DNA from: Anaerotignum sp.
Lineage (GTDB): Bacteria > Bacillota > Clostridia > Lachnospirales > Anaerotignaceae
Assembly (NCBI RefSeq): GCF_030625865.1
Contig: NZ_DAOUQB010000023.1
Location: forward strand, 1 to 52,918
Length of the DNA stretch: 52,918 bases
Direction: 5' to 3'
Shown: piece after piece, positions 26,935 through 36,547 of the stretch
Position numbering within the stretch: the first letter of the stretch is position 1
Layout: each line of letters starts with the position of its first letter
Made by a program: the position numbers and the translations under genes
The notes under the pieces: generated by a model
Databases searched by the model: none
Told to the model about the DNA's origin: nothing
The model's input: only the letters and a program-made list of their open reading frames with translations

Positions 26935-27909
26935 CTATGTTAAATCTTCCCATAGAATCGTTGAAAATGTTTTGTATAGCACGTTTTTAGCACCTTTTTT
27001 TAAATAATAAAGTGAGTCGTCTTTTTTTGAAAACAATTGCCTCTCGACTTGTTTTTCACCATTAAAAGTTTTTTTGTGGCTTTCCACAATAAAGTATTCA
27101 CAAGATTTGTCAGGGAGGATTTCTTCCGGTACCTTTTCGGGCAGATATTCATTTTTTGTAATGATATTATTTTCGCTGTCCATTTGATAAATAGCTATTT
27201 TTTCTGTGGGATTTATTGTTGCAATTGATAGCTTTATGCTTGCTGTATATGTGGTTGTTATTTTATTATCTGTTATACTTGCAGAGTCCTCCATGGTGTT
27301 GGTGAAAAGTTCACCCTCGTCGAGATTATCACTTGAAAAACCTTGACCGCTTAGCAAATACACCTTGCCGTCATTGCTTTGATAGACAGGATTTGTAAAA
27401 AGTGTCTTTGACATTGCTCCTGATGCAATGTATATCGTTCCTTCGAGCTCTATGCCTTTCTCATTATCTCCGACGTTCACATGATATTTTAAGTCAGAAA
27501 TTCCATTATGGGAGCTACTTGAAGAATAACTGTCCCCTGTAACCGGATCGATTATTGTGGGAGAAAACATGGAAATGCCATCCACACCTTCAAAAACATA
27601 CTTGTAATTTGTATGCTTTTCGCCGTCTGTTGTGGTTATCTCCTCATCAACCAATGTTGCATATAATCGGTCATTGTATTGATTGTCAGTACCATCTATT
27701 TTAATTTCCCCACCGTTTGCAAGTTTGCCGATATTGTCATTAAGGTAGCCTTCAAAATCAAATAAATCAATATACTCGTAAGAAACAAACACACCGATCA
27801 GTCTGTCATTTATCTTCGCTTGCGCTAAATCCTCATGAGCAAGCTGACAGCCGGTAAAACCAACCATTGTAACTATGGCAAGAATTATGCAGATTATTTT
27901 ATTTTTCAT
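26935..27909 (-). CDS. Putative lipoprotein of the XRE/DUF2975 operon
   Basis: A 324-residue exported protein with a signal peptide and lipobox VGFTGC. It is followed by a beta-rich body without recognisable enzyme motifs (KYVFEGVDGISMFSP, DSYSSSSSHNGISD, IYIASGAMSKTLF). The start is the ATG at 27909, or the adjacent in-frame GTG, 6-9 bases from GGAGG. It overlaps the end of the small regulator gene by 11 bases. Because it is coupled to a regulator and a membrane protein, a cell-envelope sensing role is possible, but the function is unknown. Confidence 0.75.
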   Translation of the reverse strand: MKNKIICIILAIVTMVGFTGCQLAHEDLAQAKINDRLIGVFVSYEYIDLFDFEGYLNDNIGKLANGGEIKIDGTDNQYNDRLYATLVDEEITTTDGEKHTNYKYVFEGVDGISMFSPTIIDPVTGDSYSSSSSHNGISDLKYHVNVGDNEKGIELEGTIYIASGAMSKTLFTNPVYQSNDGKVYLLSGQGFSSDNLDEGELFTNTMEDSASITDNKITTTYTASIKLSIATINPTEKIAIYQMDSENNIITKNEYLPEKVPEEILPDKSCEYFIVESHKKTFNGEKQVERQLFSKKDDSLYYLKKGAKNVLYKTFSTILWEDLT

Positions 27910-28129
27910 CACTGGTGTCCTCCAAAACTCCATTAAATTTTAATATGTCACCAACATCACATTCGAGGTAGTAGCAGATTTTATTTATTGTGCTAAACCG
28001 CACCCCTTTTGCTTTTCCGCTACGGAGTATAGATAGATTGGCTTCGGTAATCCCGATCAAATTGCACAGTTCCTTTGATGTCATATTTTTTCTTTTGAGT
28101 ATTTGTTCAATGTGTATTTGTATAGCCAT
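27899..28129 (-). CDS. Small XRE/Cro-CI family regulator
   Basis: A 76-residue protein that is almost entirely a helix-turn-helix (KRKNMTSKELCNLIGITEANLSILRSG), with a C-terminal YYLECDVGDILKF typical of the YozG-like group. Such mini-regulators are often encoded beside DUF2975 membrane proteins. It is the middle gene of a three-gene minus-strand operon, starting 10 bases after the upstream gene ends. Confidence 0.9.
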   Translation of the reverse strand: MAIQIHIEQILKRKNMTSKELCNLIGITEANLSILRSGKAKGVRFSTINKICYYLECDVGDILKFNGVLEDTSDEK

Positions 28130-28138
28130 ATCCTCACC

Positions 28139-28999
28139 TCATATAATGCTGTTATTATCATCTTTAAGTTCTTTGCCCTCACTGATAATTTTGGAAAAAA
28201 TAAGAATTGCCAAGGCAAAGATAATAGACAGAACAGGGATCGTTATATTACTGTTGATTTGATGAAGGTTGGAAGCAAAGAGAAATTGTGAAATATTGAA
28301 TATCATTGCGCTTAAAACTGTTACTATAAGGGATAATTTACAAACACTTGATAGTTTATGCGCTGCTATAACTGTTTTTTCAGTATATCGGTCTGTGGAA
28401 AAGCCCTTTACAAATAGAATAGCGAAAAGCACGATTATAATATTACCTAAAAGAGGAATGATGTCCACAAGCATACCTAAAAACATAAAAGCATATGTCA
28501 TTCCCAGCATATCATGGTTTCCCGCATTTGCTGCCTGTAAGGCTTTGATAGACGCCCCAAAGCTAATCATACTGGTGTACAAAACAGAGTAAGCAAATAC
28601 AATGTTAACTGCCCAAAGCAGTAGAATAAGGTATTTGCACAGCTTATTAATACTCTTGCCATTAAATAATTCTATCAACTTTAATATGACATAGGTACAA
28701 ATGACGGAGTACAGAGTTATACATGGAAAAGCTTTCGTTGCAGCTGCATTACTAATAAGCCCTGGGTTAATCAGTTGATACATTACCACAAATAGTAAAA
28801 CTGACATAAGTAGCAGTAGAGCATCAATATAACTTAGTTGATGCTTTGACCTTTGTAACATCAAAAATATAATTGGGAGTAGGCAAATGGTACCATACAA
28901 AATAATTGCCACAATGTTTCCAAACGAACTTGAAAGAGAGAGATAACGTAGACCATCCGCTATCTGTATAAATGGAAATGTAATAATGCTTTCAAACAT
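28139..28999 (-). CDS. Multi-pass membrane protein with a DUF2975-like C-terminal part
   Basis: About 286 residues with roughly eight hydrophobic helices. The last 110 residues, ending ILIFSKIISEGKELKDDNNSII, match the pattern of DUF2975 proteins (four helices and an acidic ExxELKxDNDxxI tail), and the first part is an additional membrane domain. The ATG at 28999 is chosen because an in-frame GTG at 29008 falls in the GAGGTG ribosome site. It leads the operon with the small XRE regulator and the lipoprotein. Confidence 0.7.
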   Translation of the reverse strand: MFESIITFPFIQIADGLRYLSLSSSFGNIVAIILYGTICLLPIIFLMLQRSKHQLSYIDALLLLMSVLLFVVMYQLINPGLISNAAATKAFPCITLYSVICTYVILKLIELFNGKSINKLCKYLILLLWAVNIVFAYSVLYTSMISFGASIKALQAANAGNHDMLGMTYAFMFLGMLVDIIPLLGNIIIVLFAILFVKGFSTDRYTEKTVIAAHKLSSVCKLSLIVTVLSAMIFNISQFLFASNLHQINSNITIPVLSIIFALAILIFSKIISEGKELKDDNNSII

Positions 29000-29031
29000 A
29001 AAAATCACCTCAATTATTGTTTTACAATAAT

Positions 29032-29060
29032 AACATAGTAAAAAAATTATCGTTTGTCAA
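29032..29060 (-). promoter_or_regulatory. Promoter of the DUF2975-like operon
   Basis: On the minus strand TTGACA (complement of 29055-29060), a 17-base spacer and TATGTT (complement of 29032-29037) lie 33 bases before the start codon. Confidence 0.8.
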
Positions 29061-30201
29061 TAATTTTTCTTTGAATAGAAAATAAAAACAAATATAAGTC
29101 AATTCACAGCCCTTTTGCAAGGATACTCTGGACTATTTTGGGTATGTAGGTAAAGCAAGAGCCGTTGGATCAAGATAAAGATGCAACGGTTCAATTTTGT
29201 GATAAGCCGGATTTTATTTTCTAGGTAAAGTTAAGTGCTAACAGCGGGGTGCTCATACCCTGTATACGAATAACAAGACATATGCCTTTTATTAATAATT
29301 CAATAAATTTTATATGGGCTGAACCTGTTCTGCTGATGAAAAAGGTGTATTAGTTTTCATTGCTGGACGGCAAAGTTTGCATGAGGACGAAGGAATATTG
29401 GGGCTTACCGGTACAAAATATTCATACTATGTTTCCAGTGTGTCTGATTGAAAAACACTTAAATGCGCAATAATCTGTTTCGCCCACAGGAAACATCAAC
29501 TGGAATCTGCGGCAATAAAGTTGCGATCCGACACGATGGTCAGTTTACCCATTGTACGGATTGGCTCCTTGGGAGCAACTAACTGTTTTGAGAAATACAC
29601 GCGGTGCATCCTTTTTGAAAAAATGAACGGAATTCAGCTCCAAAGTAACATACTCCAATTTTTGGTCGGCAAAAGTACAAGGGAATGATTTTCAAGTATT
29701 TTGTTGATTTTTCTTGTGAAAAGTTTTTTAATAGAGTAAAATATCAATATCTTTTTATACATTGTTATTGTTAGTGAAGATAAGTAAAACTCAATGTTAA
29801 GGGTCTATTAAAAAATTGGTATAAATGGCGGACAAATAAAACGGTTATAAAGATAATTTCATTAATTTTGCAGATGAATCAATAAAATATTATAAAATAA
29901 AAATAATTGCTGGGAAATATATTACGAAATAATTATAGTAGAAAAAAACGGATATTTTAAGGAAGAAATCTTATGAATCAAAGAGAATATTATCAACATA
30001 AAATTAAGTTTAAGCCGTTTTTTATGTAATCGAATAGTGATTGATGAATGGGATATTGAAAGCAATTTTTATTCAGAAGTGCTTTTATAGGAAAAAATTT
30101 AGAAAACCAGATATTTGGCAATGAGTATTCTTTTGTTAATCGTAATCAGCTCAATTGCCAAACATAATGAAGTAACAAGGTCAAAAATCATTATTTTTTT
30201 A
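29061..30201. other. Long non-coding or decayed region
   Basis: No intact gene was found in about 1.1 kb. Parts near 29200-29650 have a base composition like coding DNA but are broken in all frames. From about 29970 to 30200 the plus strand has stretches that read as protein (RFLCNRIVIDEWDIESNFYSE, then SILLLIVISSIAKHNEV) interrupted by stops, and they run into the GGDEF remnant. They may be the N-terminal half of that dead gene. Confidence 0.4.
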
Positions 30202-30648
30202 AAGAGATATATGGAATGTTTACAAAAAGAAATTGGAAAATGAAAAAATTCCTTTTTCCGAAATATGTGTAATATAATCACTTTAAGAATGTTATTGATA
30301 TCTATGGTTACAATAATGGGTTCTTTTGCTGAATAATAGCACGAAAATATTTAAAAAACAGTAAGAGATTCAGATGAGCTTTTTAGGGGGGGAAGAAGTT
30401 CTTATTCTTTTATCAAATTCAAACTAGAAACAGGCGTATGAATTTTTTGAAAGAATAAGAAAAGAAATTGAGAAAAGTATTACATATGCTGGCAAATATA
30501 AAATTAAGTGCACAATGAGCCTTGGGTTATGTGAATATCAATTTGAATTGGATGAAAAAAATTTATAAAGTGTGCAGATGATCAACTCTTTATTGCCAAA
30601 CAAACTGGCAGAAGCAAAATGTGTTTTGTTTCAGCAGAAAGCAGATAG
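30202..30648 (+). pseudogene. Broken GGDEF-domain (diguanylate cyclase) gene
   Basis: Scattered over three frames are the parts of a GGDEF domain in the right order: RYMECLQKEIGK, then NHFKNVIDIYGYNNG (the DxDxFKxxND region), VRDSDELFR, GGEEVLILLSNSN (the GG[D/E]EF loop), YEFFERIRKEIEKS, a CTMSLGLCEY strand, and ADDQLFIAKQTGRSKM. At least two frameshifts and several in-frame stops separate them, so no active enzyme can be made. It lies shortly upstream of three receiver-domain genes and may once have been part of that signalling set. Confidence 0.8.
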
Positions 30649-30684
30649 GCTAAAAATTATGAACATTATTGGAGGAATATTACT

Positions 30685-31035
30685 ATGCAAAAAAATATGA
30701 TTATTACGTTACTACTCTCAATTATAATAGCATTATTTGCGATATTAAATGCAGAAGCAATTCCCATTAATTTGGTTTTTGCTAAATTAAATGTTTCAGC
30801 TGCGTTAGTTATTTTAATATCTGCAAGTATTGGTGCTATCATTGTTTATTTGCTGGATGCTATTTCTAAATTTAAAGCAAGAAAAAAATTAAAGGACTAT
30901 GAAAAGTTAAACGCAGCCTTAACTGATGAAAATAGTCAACTAAGTGAGCAAGTTAAAAAATATGAGTTGGAGATTAAAGAGTTGAAAACGGCAGCACATG
31001 TTTATAAAGAAGCACAAGTAAATGTGCAAGAATAA
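30685..31035 (+). CDS. LapA-domain membrane protein
   Basis: A 116-residue protein with two membrane helices (residues 5-25 and about 40-62), separated by the INLVFAKLNVSAALVIL segment typical of LapA. A charged coiled coil (KFKARKKLKDYEKLN...) follows. In proteobacteria LapA helps lipopolysaccharide assembly, while in Gram-positives its role is unknown. TTGGAGG precedes the ATG. The SLC12-like transporter gene starts 92 bases after its stop. Confidence 0.82.
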   Translation: MQKNMIITLLLSIIIALFAILNAEAIPINLVFAKLNVSAALVILISASIGAIIVYLLDAISKFKARKKLKDYEKLNAALTDENSQLSEQVKKYELEIKELKTAAHVYKEAQVNVQE

Positions 31036-31127
31036 AGTGAGTTTAATTTATATATGCGGAATTTTAGTTGGCAATTTTGAGGGGAATTTGCCAAGTGGGA
31101 TTTATTAAAAGGAGAAAGAGAAATTTT

Positions 31128-33260
31128 ATGATAAATAAAACTGAGAATATGCAAGAAAAGAAATCCGGACTTAAGACTTTTGAAGGGGTGTATACACCGA
31201 CACTATTAACAATTTTAGGTGTAATCTTATACTTGAGAATGGGATGGATCGTTGGGAACGTCGGACTGACAGGGACGATAATAATAATTTTACTTGCACA
31301 TGTGATAACTCTTTCCACAGCGCTATCAATGTCTTCCATGCTTACCAATATAAAAATCGGGGCTGGTGGTGCGTATGCAATTATTACTAGGTCACTTGGT
31401 CATGAAATGGGAGGAGCTATCGGAATTCCTCTTTATATTTCCCAGACATTTTCAATAGCTTTTTATATTACTGGTTTTAGTGAATTGTGGGTGTCATTTT
31501 TTCCCTCGCATTCTCAAGTTTTTGTTGGAGTAATTACGTGGGCTTTATTATCTGCAATATCATTAAAAAGTACGAAACTGGCTTTTAGAATTCAGTATGT
31601 TATTCTTGTGGCAGTGATGCTTTCTCTGATTTCTTTTTTATTAGGAACGAATTTAAATAATGGTTCACTTGTTTTGAAAGGCACCTTTTCGAATGGAAAT
31701 TTCTGGTCGACATTTGCAATCTTTTTTCCGGCAGTTACGGGTATTTTAACGGGAGCAACGATGTCTGGAGAACTGGCTAACCCAAGAAAGAGTATCATTA
31801 AAGGAACGCTGGGGGCTGTTTTTACTGGTTTAGTGGTGTATTTGTTTGTTGCGTATTGGTTTGCTCATCAAGCGACGCAAGAAATGCTGCTGACAGATCC
31901 ATCGGTAATTTTTAAGCTGTCAAAAATTAAAATTCTAGTTATCGCAGGCGTCATGGGAGCTGTATTATCATCTGCGCTGTCTACGTTGGTTAGTGCGCCA
32001 AGAACGCTTGCGGCTTTGGCTGAAGATAGAGTGATACCGTTTAGTGGATATTTGGCAAAACAAAGTGAAAAAGGAGAACCATTTAATGCAATTATCCTTT
32101 CTTCAGTTATTTCTGTAATTGTTATAGTCGCAGGGAGTTTGGATAGTCTGGCAGAATTGTTAACGATGTTCTTTTTGACAACATATGGCATGATAAATCT
32201 AGTAGTATTTTTAGAGCAGATTACAGGCGTAATAAGTTACAGACCAAGTATGAAAATGACCATATTTGTTCCGATTACTGGTACGCTGGGATGTTTGTCT
32301 GTTATGTTACTTATAAACCCAATTTTCACAGTGTTTACATTTTCAACAATTATAATTTTATATATTTACTTAAAAAAGAAAAATTTGACATCACCTTGGG
32401 GAGACGTTAGAGGTGGAATATTTATTTCCATTGCTGAATGGGCGGCACAAAAGGCATCCTCTATACCATATCATCCAAGATTGTGGAAACCATCTGTTGT
32501 AATACCAATAGAAAATCCTCATGATTTTAAGCGTTTATCTGGAATTGTACATGATTTGGTATTTCCATCTGGCAGAGCATACTATCTTTCCTCAACAGAA
32601 GATGAAAAAGTAGAATATCTCAACCAAAAAGAAATTGGAGAGGTGCTGGCTCCTCTAAGAGAAGACAATATTTTTATACAGGAAACACTAATAACGTCAG
32701 CTAAATTTGAGTCGGTCCTATTTCCAGCATTACAATGCATGAAAAGTTCGTTTTTAGCACCGAACATTGCTTTGTTTACAATCAGTGAAGAAGGAGAGAA
32801 AAGGGATAAACTTTTTAGGCTTATTGATTCCATGAAAGGATTAAAGCTATCTCACTGCTATTTGTGGCTTCACCCAAAACAAGGGCTGGGATTGGAAAGA
32901 AAAATAAATTTATGGTTACGCGATAAAAGTCCTAATAATGATCTTGCTGTCTTATGTGCATTACAGTTGTCTAGAAATATGGGGGCAGAGCTTACTTTAT
33001 GTAGAGTTGTAAAGGTGGATGAAGAAAAGAAAGAAACAGCAAAAAAATTGTTATTATTCATTGAAGATGCAAGGTTACCTGCAAATACAAAGATACGTGT
33101 TTTTTCTGGAGATTTCATAAAACACTTAAAAGAAATTAATTCGGATTTGAGTATTATTGGTATGCCACCTGATAGTGAGTTGCTTACTAAATTTATTAAA
33201 GAATCACCAAGTAGTATCTTATTTGTTTCTTCAAGTGGATTTGAGGATGCACTGTTATAA
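31128..33260 (+). CDS. SLC12-type cation-chloride cotransporter homologue (APC superfamily)
   Basis: A 710-residue protein. The N-terminal 12-helix transporter begins KKSGLKTFEGVYTPTLLTILG and contains VILYLRMGWIVGNVGL and GAGGAYAIITRSLG, which match the first helices of Na-K-Cl cotransporters. A cytoplasmic domain of about 280 residues follows (SIPYHPRLWKPS, IFIQETLITS..., ending SSSILFVSSSGFED), again like the SLC12 C-terminal domain. I chose the ATG at 31128. The GGAG site is 13 bases upstream, which is long, so the exact start is uncertain. Transported ions in bacterial members are largely unstudied. Confidence 0.85.
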   Translation: MINKTENMQEKKSGLKTFEGVYTPTLLTILGVILYLRMGWIVGNVGLTGTIIIILLAHVITLSTALSMSSMLTNIKIGAGGAYAIITRSLGHEMGGAIGIPLYISQTFSIAFYITGFSELWVSFFPSHSQVFVGVITWALLSAISLKSTKLAFRIQYVILVAVMLSLISFLLGTNLNNGSLVLKGTFSNGNFWSTFAIFFPAVTGILTGATMSGELANPRKSIIKGTLGAVFTGLVVYLFVAYWFAHQATQEMLLTDPSVIFKLSKIKILVIAGVMGAVLSSALSTLVSAPRTLAALAEDRVIPFSGYLAKQSEKGEPFNAIILSSVISVIVIVAGSLDSLAELLTMFFLTTYGMINLVVFLEQITGVISYRPSMKMTIFVPITGTLGCLSVMLLINPIFTVFTFSTIIILYIYLKKKNLTSPWGDVRGGIFISIAEWAAQKASSIPYHPRLWKPSVVIPIENPHDFKRLSGIVHDLVFPSGRAYYLSSTEDEKVEYLNQKEIGEVLAPLREDNIFIQETLITSAKFESVLFPALQCMKSSFLAPNIALFTISEEGEKRDKLFRLIDSMKGLKLSHCYLWLHPKQGLGLERKINLWLRDKSPNNDLAVLCALQLSRNMGAELTLCRVVKVDEEKKETAKKLLLFIEDARLPANTKIRVFSGDFIKHLKEINSDLSIIGMPPDSELLTKFIKESPSSILFVSSSGFEDALL

Positions 33261-33607
33261 AATATAAGAAATAATTTGCAAAAACGTGCTTCTAATCTTA
33301 AGTGGAAAAAATAGTTAATGGCTAGAGGCTCATTTTTAAGAATAGATGTTACAATGAAATAGTGGGTATGAGTTTATAATAAATCAGGAAGATGGAAGAT
33401 TATGATGAGGCATGCATATTGTGTTTACAAAATATGCGGAAAAATATATAATAATAGATAAAAAATGTCTTTATTAGAAAATTACCTACAATAATATTCA
33501 ACTGTATTGCAATAAATGAATTTTGGAGATTGTAGAGTTTGTTGAAAAATAAAAGGTGATTCAAATTGGTGAAGGATATCCTAACAGTTTAAAAGGGGTG
33601 TTGTTTT
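33261..33607. other. Intergenic region before the receiver-domain genes
   Basis: About 350 AT-rich bases with no gene, no clear terminator and no confident promoter. Confidence 0.5.
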
Positions 33608-34900
33608 ATGAAAATTTTGGTTGTTGATGATAGTAAATTAAATTTAGTTACTGCTGAAAACCAGCTTAAAAAAATACCAAGCATAACTCAAATATTTTTA
33701 TGCCAAGAGTCTCAAAATGTCGAGTCGCTTATTCAGGAAATGCAATTTGACATTATATTATTGGATGTAGTAATGCCGGTACTTTCGGGTTTTGATATAT
33801 TAAAATTAATAAAATCAAATGCTCAATATGATGATATCCCTGTCATAATGTTTACTTCTTTATCAGATGAAGGAAGCTTTGAAAAATGCTTTAATCTTGG
33901 AGCATCCGACTATATAACTAAACCAATTATACCAATTGAATTTAATGCGAGAATAAAAGCAGCAATTGAAAATAGAGCGAAATCAATTAAATTGAAAAAG
34001 ATGATTTTGGATGCTCAAAAACAGAATAATGAATTTAAAGAAATTAATTTGCAGTTAAGAAGTACGCAATTTCATTTAGTACAATCTGAGAAAATGGCAG
34101 CAATCGGGCAACTGGCAGCAGGTGTTGCACACGAAATTAATAATCCTATTGGGTTTATAGGAAGTAATCTTGAAATTCTTTCTAAATATTTAAACAGGAT
34201 TAGTGAGTATCTTTTATTTATTGAAAAAAAACAAAATGAACTTAAAAGCATTTCAAATGCTGAATGTGATAGGATAATTAATGAAACAATGGAAAAGTAC
34301 AATAAATTGAAAATTAAATATATATTAGATGAATTATCAAATATCGTATCCGATTCAGAAAATGGCGTTGAACGTGTTAAGAATATAGTGCAATCCCTTC
34401 GTGTATTTGCAAGATCAGCTGACGATGATGAAAAAGAAACTTATTTACTATTAGATATAATAAATTCTGTTATAAATATTAGCATTAATGAAATAAAATA
34501 TGTTGCTAAAGTTAAAGTTGACTTTGACCGTGAATTAATGGTTTATTGTAATAAAGTTCAATTAGGGCAGGTATTAATTAACATTATTGTAAATGCTGCT
34601 CAAGCTATAAAATCCCAACAAAATAATACGCTTGGTGAAATTTCAATTGGGGCTTATATTAAGGAAGAATATCTATGTATTAAAATTAAGGATAATGGGC
34701 CTGGAATCCCTAAAGATATTATTAGTAAAATATTTGAGCCATTTTTTACAACAAAGGACGTTGGACAAGGAACGGGCCTTGGACTTAGCGTATCATATGA
34801 TATTATTACCAAAAAACATAATGGTTTAATAGAAGTAGATAGTATAGTTGATAACGGTACTACTTTTACAATCAAACTTCCTACTTATATATCAAAATAA
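33608..34900 (+). CDS. Hybrid response regulator-histidine kinase (REC-HisKA-HATPase)
   Basis: A 430-residue soluble protein. The receiver domain (1-120) has acidic pair DD at 7-8, phospho-Asp 53 in LLDVVMP and Lys in ITKPI. After a coiled linker comes a dimerisation helix with the phospho-acceptor His 175 in AAGVAHEINNP. The ATPase domain has an N-box (INIIVNAAQAI), G1 DNGPGIP, F-box FEPFFTT and G2 GTGLGLSV. There are no membrane segments, so input should come through the receiver. The ribosome site is AAAGGGGTG. The next gene encodes another receiver protein 18 bases away. Confidence 0.94.
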   Translation: MKILVVDDSKLNLVTAENQLKKIPSITQIFLCQESQNVESLIQEMQFDIILLDVVMPVLSGFDILKLIKSNAQYDDIPVIMFTSLSDEGSFEKCFNLGASDYITKPIIPIEFNARIKAAIENRAKSIKLKKMILDAQKQNNEFKEINLQLRSTQFHLVQSEKMAAIGQLAAGVAHEINNPIGFIGSNLEILSKYLNRISEYLLFIEKKQNELKSISNAECDRIINETMEKYNKLKIKYILDELSNIVSDSENGVERVKNIVQSLRVFARSADDDEKETYLLLDIINSVINISINEIKYVAKVKVDFDRELMVYCNKVQLGQVLINIIVNAAQAIKSQQNNTLGEISIGAYIKEEYLCIKIKDNGPGIPKDIISKIFEPFFTTKDVGQGTGLGLSVSYDIITKKHNGLIEVDSIVDNGTTFTIKLPTYISK

Positions 34901-34918
34901 AAGAATGGGTGTGTTACT

Positions 34919-35959
34919 ATGCATGAAGAATTTTCGGTGTTGTTTGTGGATGACGAGGTAAGCATTTTAAGGTCTATTGAAAGAAGTTTATTCGACGAAG
35001 AGTACACATCTTATTTCGCTAGTAGTGGAAAAAAAGCTTTAGAGATAATGGAAAGTAAAAAAATTGATGTTATAGTTACAGACATGAGAATGCCTGAAAT
35101 GAATGGATTAGAATTACTAAACATTATAACTGAAAAATGGCCGAACACTGTTAAAATTGTTTTAAGTGGATATGCACAGCTTGGACAAATATTAGCTACG
35201 ATAAATCAAGTTGATATATTTAAATTTTTGACAAAACCTTGGAGTTTTGAGGAGCTAGAAACATCTATATATAAAGCGTTAGAATATTGCAGAGTTCAAC
35301 AAGAAAATATTCAGTATAAGAAAGCCCTCGAAATTAAAAATCAAGCTTACCAAAATATTTTAAAGAAAGTTAATGAGGTAGTTAACGAAGCAAAAAGAAG
35401 CACCCAAATAATAGGACGTTGTGGCATAGCAATCCTTAAATTTGGGAAGGAGTTTGATATAGAACAAAAGCATATGTATAAAGACATTTTTGATATGGAA
35501 GATAAATTATTTGAAATCTTGGTAAAACATATTTCCGTGGAAAAAAAAGAAGTTAGTACGAAAGAACTTGCAAATGTTTTATATGATTTTATTATAAATA
35601 AAATTCCAAGCGCAAAAATTGAAAAAAAAGAAATGCAAGAATTTTCATTTTTTGTTAATTTAGGCTTATTAAAAGCTATGATAGAAATAATTTTCACCCT
35701 GTTTTATAAACAGTTTAAAAAAACGGGTGTATTCTTAAATATTGGAGTAGACCAAGAAAATAAATTTATTATTTCAATTCTATTTCCTATGGCATTTGTA
35801 AATAGTGAAAAGGATGAAAAAAATAATTTAACCTTCTTAGATATTAAACTTCAGTTGATTAAAGACATTTTTCAAGAAGCTTTACATGATGGCAATATAA
35901 AGTTTCAACCTATCAAACTTGATGATAATCTTTTATTTGCTATAGGCATAAGTAAGTAG
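34919..35959 (+). CDS. Response regulator with unusual, degenerate kinase-like C-terminus
   Basis: A 346-residue protein. The receiver domain (1-125) has VDDE, phospho-Asp 55 (VTDMRMPEMNG) and Lys in LTKPW, of the RpfG-like type. A long helical stretch (about 125-240) follows, and a final region around 240-340 (FFVNLGLLKAMIEIIFTLFYKQ, VFLNIGVDQENKFIISI) recalls the N-box and core strands of a GHKL ATPase. I see no G1 or G2 glycine motifs and no phospho-acceptor H-box. It may be a phosphotransfer or inactive-kinase partner of the preceding histidine kinase. The domain reading is tentative. Confidence 0.8.
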   Translation: MHEEFSVLFVDDEVSILRSIERSLFDEEYTSYFASSGKKALEIMESKKIDVIVTDMRMPEMNGLELLNIITEKWPNTVKIVLSGYAQLGQILATINQVDIFKFLTKPWSFEELETSIYKALEYCRVQQENIQYKKALEIKNQAYQNILKKVNEVVNEAKRSTQIIGRCGIAILKFGKEFDIEQKHMYKDIFDMEDKLFEILVKHISVEKKEVSTKELANVLYDFIINKIPSAKIEKKEMQEFSFFVNLGLLKAMIEIIFTLFYKQFKKTGVFLNIGVDQENKFIISILFPMAFVNSEKDEKNNLTFLDIKLQLIKDIFQEALHDGNIKFQPIKLDDNLLFAIGISK

Positions 35960-36547
35960 GAGATCGGCTATGAAAAGTCAGGAATTTTCTCTAACTGGAT
36001 ATCTAATAACTTAATCCTAGCAATGGAACGGGCTGTCTGAATAGATAAACGTTGTCACTGGTATCCGTTGACTTTTGTACAAGAACTTTTCGTATCTTCT
36101 TTTTGTGAAGTGACTGTGGGAGGAGATTTCAAGTGCATGAGCGGATGAGCCATATGCGTGGAAGAAATTTCATTCAGTGTTGGAGCCGCTTATCATAGGC
36201 AGAGACAGATTTCAGATGCAGAACGGATTAGAAAAAATACTGTAGTTCCAAGAATAGCTAATCGATATAGGAGGTTAGCTGAAACTTTAATCGGGTTCGC
36301 TTTTCGATTGTTTTTGAAGAAAACGGGACAAGCGACTCCATCAGATTTAGATCTTAATAAGTTGAAAATCTGAAGGAATCCTACACCATAAGGTTTAGCA
36401 ATAATATAAGTGTCTGCCTTGTCAGTTCTCGTTTATTTTGACAGGCGGAAATCAAAAGTCCACAGTATACGCATTGTATTGAACTACGATATTAAAAAGA
36501 AAGGAAGTTATGGTGTTGTGCTTATGAAAACATCATAGAAGGATATA
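35960..36547. other. Intergenic region with a doubtful small frame
   Basis: About 590 bases separate the second and third receiver genes. A 71-codon frame (36158-36373) is rich in Arg but has no ribosome site and no recognised family. Composition suggests remnant DNA, and no terminator or promoter was clear. Confidence 0.4.

Noticed and set aside
30099-30281. 60-codon minus-strand frame near the GGDEF remnant
   Set aside because: It is AT-rich and Phe/Ile/Lys-rich, antisense to the decayed GGDEF gene.
36158-36373. 71-codon Arg-rich frame between receiver genes
   Set aside because: No ribosome site and no recognisable family; probably remnant DNA.
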